Positions 57,201-64,000 of a DNA stretch of 64,000 bases are shown here, piece by piece. Every line of letters begins with the position of its first letter. Within the stretch, counting starts at the first letter, position 1. Source of the stretch: Polytrichum commune (Eukaryota; Streptophyta; Polytrichopsida; Polytrichales; Polytrichaceae); the NCBI GenBank assembly GCA_950295325.1, contig OX485808.1, positions 2,668,501 through 2,732,500 of the forward strand, written 5' to 3'. The notes beneath the pieces were generated by a model. It saw only the letters and a program-made list of their open reading frames with translations. It did no database searches and was not told the origin of the DNA. The translations under genes and the position numbers were made by a program.

Positions 57201-60200
57201 CAACTTAAGCTGAGGGAGGTCAAGGAGGTCAAGTTACCCAACGCCTCCGGTATCTCCTTCAAGCCTCTACACCCATTTAAGTTGAGCGAGGTCAAGGAGG
57301 TCAAGGTACCCAACGCCTCCGGTATCTCCTTCAAGCCCCAACACCCGCTTAAGTTGAGGGAGGTCAAGGAGGTCAAGTTACCCACCGCCTCCGGTATCTC
57401 CTTAGAGAATATACAATGCCGTATGTCGAGCGAGGTCAAGGAGGTCAAGTTACCCAACGCCTCTGGTATCTCCTCCAAGCCTTCACACTTACTTAACTCA
57501 AAATAAGTCAAGATGCTTAAGTTGCCTATGGTGCCTGGTAGGGATCGCAAATTTTTGCAACATCTTATTCTCATTTTGTATAAGAATTTCAGTTGTCCAA
57601 TGCTATCATCAATATGATGTAGAGTAGATACGCCTTCAATCACCAAAATATGCAAATTTATATGATTGTCCCATTTGAACATAAATGGATTTGAGGTCAT
57701 AATTTCAAAATCCCGATTTTCTTGGCAAATCACCGTCAAACATTGGAGATTTTTTGATTGATTCAAAAATTTATCCAATGAGATTGAACCATCAAAACCT
57801 TGAAAACCAAAATATCGGAGCGAAACCAAAGGTTTTGTAATGTCAAAGTGTGTTTTGAATTCCTTTGTTGGTTCATTGAAAGAAAGACATTCGATACGCT
57901 CTATAATTGTTTGTGTTCTCCCACTCCATGTTGCATTTTGTATTTTCCACCATCGAGTACCTTTATACATGGGGTCTGTTTCTACAATCATACGTCCCAT
58001 ATCCCGTAATTGATCATGGATTTCATAGACTCCATCTTTATCAATCTTAACCAAGGATTTATCTTCGAGACGTTTCAACGATTCTTCAGGATTTTTGTTC
58101 ACATCTCGCCATAAACGTGACGAGGTCACAACTTGTAATGTATCCATTGGGACCAAATCTTTGCTAAAATGACAACATAGGTCCAAAAACAAGTTCTTTT
58201 CTTCTTGGGTAAGGTCGTCGAAGCTTATCCGTAGGCAATGCCAAACCTCATTGTTATTTTCCGATCCCAACGCTCTTGCCCTTTGTAGTCTTTGCAAAGC
58301 TCGCACCCAAATGCGTAGTCTCTTCAATCCATACAATGTTCCACCCACAACTTTCAAGCTCAAAGGGAGCCCTCTACATGCATCCACAATGTTCTCGACG
58401 ATGTCCACCATATGAGATGGTATTTCATATCCTTGATCACCAAAAGCATGCCTAGAGAATAATTTCATAGCTTCGCCTTTGATGAGTTCATCCAAATCTA
58501 CACGACCAACATCTCCCAGGTTTTCCACAAGGTGCCAATCACGAGTTGTGATGATCATCTTGTTAGTACGCTTGGCTTTGAAGATATCAACATCCATCAA
58601 CTCATGAATTTGCGTACTATTGCCAATGTCATCAAAAACAATGAGAGCACTTTTGCTTGTGATTGTTTGGCAAAGACGGGTCCTTGCTTGTACAATGTCC
58701 TTCACATCATCGACCTTTGCCCCTAAGTTGCTCAAAATTTCTTTGAAAATCTCGATAGTGCCACAATCTTGGTTCTTCATGAAAGTAAAGCAAATTGCTT
58801 CAAATTGACCACGCATACGTTCCATTACAACTTTTGCCAAAGTAGTTTTGCCCATTCCACCCACCCCTATAATGGCCACTATGGAGTGTTTCTCCAATGC
58901 TTTCGTAACCCTTAGGATTCTTTCTCGCATACCAACAAGCTCGTTTCCTCCCTCCTTTGCACTTGTGTCCCCCTTGTGCTCCATAGTACCTATTGTCGGT
59001 ACAATGTTCCCACTTGTTTCTTGAGTTTGAGGGATGTTGGCCTTGTCCATCTTCACAACATTGTTCATATTGTTTGAAGCATTCAAATGAAGTTCTTGCC
59101 GAATTTGACGGAGCCTCGAACAAATATCTTGAAAGGTTGGCCTTTCTAATGGTTCGAAAGACCAACAATCTTTGATCAAAGATGTCAATGACTCGGGGCA
59201 ATCGGGCGGCAAGATCGGCCTCTCTCTAGCTTCCATCCTTTCTTTTACCTCGGATCTCCTACATTGTGAGAATGGAATCACCGCCGTGAGAATGTAAGAA
59301 CACACCATGGCAAAGCTGAATACGTCACTTTTGAAAGCATTCACAAGATGTTTCAAGGTGTCATCGTATGCTACAAATGTCTCTGGTGCCCTAAACCCGG
59401 CGGAACCTAGATTATGGCATGTTGGCTCTTCGTAAGCATCTTGTGCTTCAATTTTTGAAATTCCAAAGTCGACCAATTTAACTTTCATGTAGCCCATGGA
59501 AACCAATATGGGATCATTCAAGGAGTTCACAAGGATGTTTTCGGGCTTCAAGTCACGGTGTGCAACATTCATGTCATGGAGATAGAGCATTCCGCTTGCA
59601 ATTTGGAACATGACATCAACGACAACAAGATTTGATCGTTGCAAATCAACGTTCTTCATAATTGCAACTCCGAGATTTCTCTCCATCTTCTCCATCACTA
59701 TATATCGCCATTTGCCATCATGGTCACCTCCTTCACCACAACATATGAACTTAACAATGTTTGGATGACTCAACCCTGCTAAGATGCCCACTTCTTTCTT
59801 GAAGTTTGCATACGCTTTATCTTCAGAATCAATGTCAACCGCTTTAAAAACCTTCATAGCCAATTCCAAGCCAAAGCAATTTGTTTCGTATATTTGTCCA
59901 CAAGCACCATGTCCCAACGGAGTTGATTGTTGAGGAATCCGATTGTATACTGGAAATGCACTAGAGTTCAACTCACCGCCTTCTCCATCCATTCGACAAA
60001 CCAACCGGTCGTAGGCATACTTGGCAACTTGCCGATCCTTCAAGGATTTTGTTGCATGACTATGTTTCGACAATTGTTGGACCAATGCGATTCGGTCTTT
60101 CTCCACTTCTGTTATATTGATCGGATGGAACTCTATGGACTTTCGAAGGTCCATGGTCATTATCCCCAATATTTGGAATTGCTCACACAACGTATCGAAT

Positions 60201-60517
60201 ATACAATTGAGCTCTTCAAGCAACTCACGAAACTCTTCTTCATTATTCATCTGCCACAGTGATGCATGGATCCAATCGTCCCTATTGCAATCACAGATTA
60301 ATGCCTTGATTTTACACACAACCCGATATAAATGCTCCATACATGGTCCAAACTCCATTTTGTCATGAACTTGTTGGACCAAAGTTTTGAAACATTGTAC
60401 AACAAGATTCGATTTGTTTTTTAAATGCAAACATTGTTTTGCATTTAATAAGATTTCCTTTTGTTCCAATTGCTTCAATTTTTCTGAGCACTCCATCAAA
60501 AGCTGGGAGTTCTTCAT
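54296..60517 (-). CDS. Kinase-NB-ARC-LRR immune receptor, 2073 residues
   Basis: Single open frame; an in-frame stop lies about 30 codons before the Met. Residues 1-180 are helical with no sure family, but a four-helix (MLKL/HeLo or RPW8-like) bundle is possible. Kinase about 195-475: GHGACG glycine loop 202-207, K222, HRDLKPEN 320-327, DFG 350-352 and FRAPE 375-379, so the catalytic residues are present. NB-ARC about 520-850: P-loop GVGGMGKTT 551-559, LIVFDD 625-630, MIITTRD 654-660, GLPL 716-719 and IHD 833-835 in place of MHD. LRRs follow from about 960, with about 42 near-identical 24-residue units of type GLKEIPEALGNLTSLTSLDL to residue about 2025. The last 45 residues leave the LRR frame, so the C-terminus is probably frameshifted. 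Kinase-NB-ARC-LRR proteins are typical of mosses. Expected role: intracellular pathogen recognition. Confidence 0.9.
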   Translation of the reverse strand: MKNSQLLMECSEKLKQLEQKEILLNAKQCLHLKNKSNLVVQCFKTLVQQVHDKMEFGPCMEHLYRVVCKIKALICDCNRDDWIHASLWQMNNEEEFRELLEELNCIFDTLCEQFQILGIMTMDLRKSIEFHPINITEVEKDRIALVQQLSKHSHATKSLKDRQVAKYAYDRLVCRMDGEGGELNSSAFPVYNRIPQQSTPLGHGACGQIYETNCFGLELAMKVFKAVDIDSEDKAYANFKKEVGILAGLSHPNIVKFICCGEGGDHDGKWRYIVMEKMERNLGVAIMKNVDLQRSNLVVVDVMFQIASGMLYLHDMNVAHRDLKPENILVNSLNDPILVSMGYMKVKLVDFGISKIEAQDAYEEPTCHNLGSAGFRAPETFVAYDDTLKHLVNAFKSDVFSFAMVCSYILTAVIPFSQCRRSEVKERMEARERPILPPDCPESLTSLIKDCWSFEPLERPTFQDICSRLRQIRQELHLNASNNMNNVVKMDKANIPQTQETSGNIVPTIGTMEHKGDTSAKEGGNELVGMRERILRVTKALEKHSIVAIIGVGGMGKTTLAKVVMERMRGQFEAICFTFMKNQDCGTIEIFKEILSNLGAKVDDVKDIVQARTRLCQTITSKSALIVFDDIGNSTQIHELMDVDIFKAKRTNKMIITTRDWHLVENLGDVGRVDLDELIKGEAMKLFSRHAFGDQGYEIPSHMVDIVENIVDACRGLPLSLKVVGGTLYGLKRLRIWVRALQRLQRARALGSENNNEVWHCLRISFDDLTQEEKNLFLDLCCHFSKDLVPMDTLQVVTSSRLWRDVNKNPEESLKRLEDKSLVKIDKDGVYEIHDQLRDMGRMIVETDPMYKGTRWWKIQNATWSGRTQTIIERIECLSFNEPTKEFKTHFDITKPLVSLRYFGFQGFDGSISLDKFLNQSKNLQCLTVICQENRDFEIMTSNPFMFKWDNHINLHILVIEGVSTLHHIDDSIGQLKFLYKMRIRCCKNLRSLPGTIGNLSILTYFELSKCEGLEEIPEALGNLTSLTSLDIRHCIFSKEIPEAVGNLTSLTSLNLSGCWGLKEIPEALGTLTSLTSLNLNGCRGLKEIPEALGNLTSLTSLSLSWCYGLKEIPEALGNLTSLTSLILSWCYGLKEIPEALGNLTSLTSLDLCDCRGLKEIPEALGNLTSLTSLDLCDCRGLKEIPEALGNLTSLTSLNLNGCKGLKEIPEALGNLTSLTSLDLSQCYGLKELPEALGNLTSLTSLDIRHCIFSKEIPEAVGNLTSLTSLNLSGCWGLKEIPEALGNLTSLTSLNLNGCKGLKEIPEALGNLTSLTSLDLSQCYGLKELPEALGNLTSLTSLDIRHCIFSKEIPEAVGNLTSLTSLNLSGCWGLKEIPEALGNLTSLTSLNLNGCRGLKEIPEALGNLTSLTSLNLSECWGLKEIPEALGNLISLTSLDLCDCRGLKEIPEALGNLTSLTSLNLNGCRGLKEIPEALGNLTSLTSLDLNGCRGLKDIPDALGNLTSLTSLNLSKCRGLKEIPDALGNLTSLTSLDLSWCHGLKEIPEALGNLTSLTSLDLSWCHGLKEIPEALGNLTSLTSLDLSNCRGLKEIPEALGNLTSLTSLDLSYYEGLKEIPEALGNLTSLTSLDIRHCIFSKEIPEAVGNLTSLTSLNLSGCWGLKEIPEALGNLTSLTSLNLNGCRGLKEIPEALGNLTSLTSLSLSWCYGLKEIPEALGNLISLTSLDLSWCEGLKKIPEALGNLTSLTSLDLSNCRGLKEIPEALGNLTSLTSLDLSDCRGLKEILETLGNLTSLTSLDLSDCRGLKEIPEALGNLTSLTSLDLSDCRGLKEIPEALGNLTSLTSLDLSDCRGLKEIPEALGNLTSLTSLDLSDCRGLKEIPEALGNLTSLTSLDLCDCRGLKEIPEALGNLTSLTSLNLNGCKGLKEIPEALGNLTSLTSLDLHWCEGLKEIPEVLGNLTSLTSLNLRKCDGLKEIPEALGNLTSLTSLNLSKCRGLKKIPEALGNLTSLTSVDLWGCQGLKEIPKAWSRKPWATTLKKSNLCQTVVKEVKFSMGKRLSRSWRKLVTWLQCS
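54440..57490 (-). repeat. 72-bp tandem array encoding the LRRs
   Basis: About 42 units of 72 bp, most differing at only a few positions clustered at the solvent-exposed x residues and the 'LxxC' position. Larger blocks are duplicated: the variant unit with TTAGAGAATATACAATGCCG occurs at about 55601, 56465, 56753 and 57401, separations of 864, 288 and 648 bp, all multiples of 72. This indicates unequal exchange. The antisense strand is also open through much of the array. Confidence 0.95.
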
Positions 60518-63430
60518 GATGCAATACTTGCCGTATGTCCTCGAATAAATATACTTTATGAAATCTCAATTTGAAAGGATTTTGTATTGGAAAGGAACTT
60601 TGAAGGATCACATAATCATCTGCACATCAAAGCCAAAAATCAAGATTAACAACACACCTTCATGTACAACACACCCATATCTACTTGTTTTATGCAACAC
60701 ATATTACATCTGTAAAAAAATAAAAAATCATGAATTTTTAAAAAACAATTATGTATTCTAAAAAGTCCTCCTTACTAGTTCCAACACTCTATAGTCTACT
60801 TGAGAGCATACACAACTTAATCAATTCATATGTTAAACATGTTTGTAACATAATGTAGGATGCTAAATGATCTTGGGCAACGTAGATTTTCTACATTTGT
60901 AGAAGATATTAAGGTCTAAACAAACCTTCATTAACTATTCATACAATATAGCATGAGCATTGTATTATACATTATACAAATCTTTTCAAACTTGTAGAAC
61001 GATATAATACAAGTATTTGTATTACCTGAGACCAACCCACCTTCCCCCAATCATGAAGTTTTCACTAACTAGGATATGGGACAAGAACTTGGTATCTAGG
61101 TGCAGGTTGGACAACTAACACCAAAATCCAAAGAGAAATGAATCATGGATGTGCGTGAAGTCCGGGGCGGGGACTCTTTGTTGGAAACCTAAATGATGTG
61201 CATAGGTGACCATGAAAAAGGATACCCCTACATGCGAGAAATTTACAGAGAACAAATAATGTATATGTACGAACAATACGCTAGAAAATGGCTCATATAT
61301 TTTTATCAAGCTTTTCAATGTAATGTCATGAAATCCTCCACTACATACACGAACTAAACTTCATGAAATAAATAGGCCTCCACTCCATATATGATCTATT
61401 TTTACTTTCCAATGACATTTAGTCTTTGGACATTTTTCATCCATAGAATATATCCCATAATACCTTGACCCTTCAACACGCATCACTTCAAAGAAATAAG
61501 GTATATTAGATGAAAATAACAAATCTATTGTCAATCATGTCTCTAGAACTTAAAAGCCTTTTGTACATCTATTCTAGAATTCCTTTGCAGAACTGTGTCA
61601 ACTTCCCAATCACCACAATAATATATACCAAATTAGCAAAACATGTACCTAGAAACGCTTCTAAACCCTCTTGGTTTGAATCTACCACCCCGGAAAACAT
61701 TCATCAAACACGAATGAGGCTGCTATACCTACCAAAAAGCCATAGCAACCAAACGAACCAGGTAATGTGAGAAACCTTGTCTCGACATGTAGTAAGCGCC
61801 CAACCTACTGAGCTGCAATAATGACATGGTAAACATTTTGTGCCTGCTACAGGCTATTGCATGGCGACACGTGTCCATTATGAGACCAAATGGTCATGAA
61901 TTATGGGCGATAATATGCACGCTCATATCAAATCAAGAATAAACACTCTAGCAAAATATATACATTAATTTGGAATTCCATCATATGTTGATAGTTTCTT
62001 CCCAAGTGAGTTTGTTTCGTACTGTGCATGTATCAACGTATAACGCTAACAATACTCTCATAGACATTATTATTTTCATATAAACTATTTTGCCTACATT
62101 TTGTTAATTCCTAGTAGTCGGTTACATAATCATAACACTTGCACATAAACGAGGTTGCACTCGACACGCTTGGATTGGCGGATTCACACTCCACTATCAC
62201 CTCACTCTTGATGACAAGGTGGAGAACATCCTTATAGTCTGTTCCCCATTCTCCTCCAACAATTACTTCGCTCCTAAACACTCACAATACTTGATGACAA
62301 CACATGCCACTCAATAACTTTATCATGTATCACGTAGCCCGTCATTTAACAATTTCCAAATGAAACAGTTTTATGGACCCAACAATAAGGTGAATAGGAA
62401 TTTCTATATGAATCATGCAAGCGCATGATTGTATTGAAATAGAGAAGATATACACCTATGTGAAGAGGTAGGAAATACAAATGATGATGGTGTTGTGGCC
62501 AAATCGCCCTTGAAGTCAACTTCCCAATCTTCATGAACCATGCTATTAAGCAATTCGCGGAAGTCCCTTTTGTACAACACCACTAAATGCTTAAGTTAAC
62601 GTGGCCAACATTATATGTCGTGGATCACATGCATCTGGCAACTAGCGAGGGTGTCATACGACACTTGGTGCTACATGACCAACCATGAAGACCACTCTAA
62701 TCAACATGGTTAGACATTTTTAATCTCACACTCAATATCAATGGTTTTGATTGCTCCTCAAATTTTAGGGCGCACAAAATCCCTAGGAGCAACCGCCGCT
62801 CAACTCAACATCAACACAACCTAATTTCTACACTAAACAACCGCCAACAAATCTAATCCACAAAGAGGAGTGCGAGTACATAGGAAGCAACATACATGTG
62901 AAGCATATTAACTCCTATTTAGACTCTTCTCTGCATGACAAATACCTACTTCAATAGCAAGCTATTCATATATCTCCAAGAAACAAACAAAACAAACAAA
63001 TCTTCAATTATTGGTAGAACCACAAGCTACACACAAAGTGGTCGAGCCAAGGAATATTTTTGACGGTTACATACCTTTTGTTCGTCGCTACAGAGTGGAA
63101 CGAGAGGTCGAGTCCAACAAAGCCTGGGAAACGATAGGGATGGTGAGCCCAAAGAATAATAAATCAATGCTCATGACCCTAAGCATCACCTGAACATCGT
63201 TGCCGTTGCAAACCACGACCCACCATCACCAAAAAAACCTGTAAGTTTTGGGAGTCGGTTGATCGTGAGAGCCAAGGTGGTGAACAAAGGCCAGCATGCA
63301 CCTCCCACAAAAGTAAGCACAAGATCGTTTGTAGAATGCCATGAAGTAGAGCACAGAGTCATACAAAATACACCATGACTCATGCAGAGTCACAAAAGAG
63401 TCTCTAGAAAGTGTAGAACTTTTAATGCAA
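60518..63430. other. Intergenic stretch, no gene supported
   Basis: It should hold the promoter of the receptor (right of 60517) and, if the EXO70 gene is intact, its long intron or 3' exons. I looked on the minus strand for the EXO70 continuation after KVYR and did not find it. Frames such as 61510-61770 and 62346-62534 are not recognised. Confidence 0.4.
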
Positions 63431-63438
63431 ACTAGTAC

Positions 63439-64000
63439 CTATAAACCTTGAGACATCGTGCATGGTAACCAGCGGCAACAAGCCTTTCAGTCATTTCTCG
63501 TAGTTGGATCACAACTTTTGGGGCAATCAAAACAGGAAGTTCAAGAGGTCCCTTAGCATCTCCATTGGACACATCAGTCCTCCCTTGTTATGGTGGATTA
63601 TTACTGTGCTTTCCACAACTCCTAGGCATTACCTGCAGAAGCCGGGCTGTATTAGCAGGTTTACTGCAAAACTGAGATAGCCATTCAATTCGACTTGACT
63701 ACAATCAACATCAAGTGCAATTTCATTGACAATTGGCATATTGCACAATAAAGCATCTACTCCATCATCAAAATCAAAGAGATGTATCAAGTCTGTCAGC
63801 ATTTCAAACTAAGAGGCATACATGGGTAGGGACATATTCAAGGCTCATTGCTTCCCACTCTTGAAATGAATGTTGACTTTGCAGTAACAAGAAAACTTAA
63901 CCAGCACCACAATGATCAGAATGCAACAGAACCATTGGATCCTCAAAGGTAGCACGACAAACCTGTGCTGAGTCACAAGTGCTTTAAACTCAATTGCCAG
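63439..64000 (-). CDS. EXO70 exocyst subunit, partial (two exons at the window edge)
   Basis: Exon 63963-64000 encodes LAIEFKALVTQH and ends at a GT donor. Exon 63439-63579 encodes RTDVSNGDAKGPLELP and LIAPKVVIQLREMTERLVAAG followed by YHARCLKVYR, and ends at GTAC. These match the EXO70 landmark 'RLExEFxxLLxQ ... LxxI.ErMvxAGYxxxCxxVYr' just before the main exocyst domain. The phases join (AG|G). The acceptor at 63580-63581 has a poor pyrimidine tract. The N-terminal part lies beyond 64000; the downstream exocyst domain was not found to the left, so the gene is either split by a long intron or truncated. EXO70 tethers secretory vesicles to the plasma membrane, and plant paralogs are frequent pathogen targets. 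Confidence 0.6.

Noticed and set aside
54440-57490. CRISPR-like regular array
   Set aside because: The units are contiguous coding LRRs with no unique spacers, in a eukaryotic gene.
54618-57506. Several plus-strand open frames (EVKEVKLPNASGISFKP type) over the LRR array
   Set aside because: They are the antisense of the 72-bp LRR units; the period of three codons keeps the antisense open. No start context or independent domain.
61510-63193. Small frames between the receptor and EXO70 exons as missing EXO70 exons
   Set aside because: Translations on the minus strand lack the expected exocyst motifs after KVYR.

Overview
The window looks like nuclear DNA of a land plant. The genes have introns, there is a plant-type EXO70 exon pair, a nucleolar WD40 gene with telo-box and site II motifs upstream, and an NB-ARC-LRR immune receptor. 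The receptor carries a protein kinase in front of its NB-ARC; this architecture is best known from mosses, so a bryophyte-like source is my best guess, but the sequence alone does not prove it. The DNA is AT-rich and repeat-rich, and genes occupy a small part of it.

Layout, left to right. 0-0.7 kb: a small acidic protein with an internal 53-residue repeat (minus strand). 1.7-3 kb: a tandem repeat of about 150 bp split by a 352-bp hAT-like MITE. 3.2-4 kb: remains of an F-box/kelch-type gene. 6.9-10.5 kb: a four-exon gene for a PAK1IP1/MAK11-type WD40 protein (ribosome biogenesis). 10.8-14.6 kb: Tigger/pogo fragments and copies of a repeat that ends in a tRNA-Gly-like sequence. 14.6-27.8 kb: one 13.1-kb LINE on the minus strand, bounded by a 12-bp target-site duplication. 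It has an ORF1, an ORF2 that opens with a 2A-like peptide, an AP endonuclease, reverse transcriptase, RNase H, and a C-terminal CCHC plus restriction-like nuclease region. It is dead (seven in-frame stops, one frameshift) and carries a 977-bp solo LTR in its reverse transcriptase.

28-39 kb: foldback and MITE insertions, and an NLR pseudogene broken by a second copy of the same solo LTR and by a 780-bp hAT-like element. 39.5-44.6 kb: a non-coding, internally duplicated region with at least eleven small hairpins on one strand; stems vary but the five-base loop is nearly always GNGAA. 47.9-52.5 kb: one hAT-like MITE and two deleted Tigger elements. 53.8-60.5 kb: a 2073-residue receptor (helical N-terminus, kinase, NB-ARC, about 42 nearly identical 24-residue LRRs) with decayed LRR units beyond its stop. 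63.4-64 kb: two exons of an EXO70 gene running off the right edge.

The most unusual items are the LINE that appears to combine two endonuclease types, RNase H and a 2A peptide; the GNGAA-loop hairpin field; and the kinase-NLR with a young, still-shuffling LRR array. No ribosomal RNA, CRISPR array or organellar gene was seen. All domain calls are by eye.
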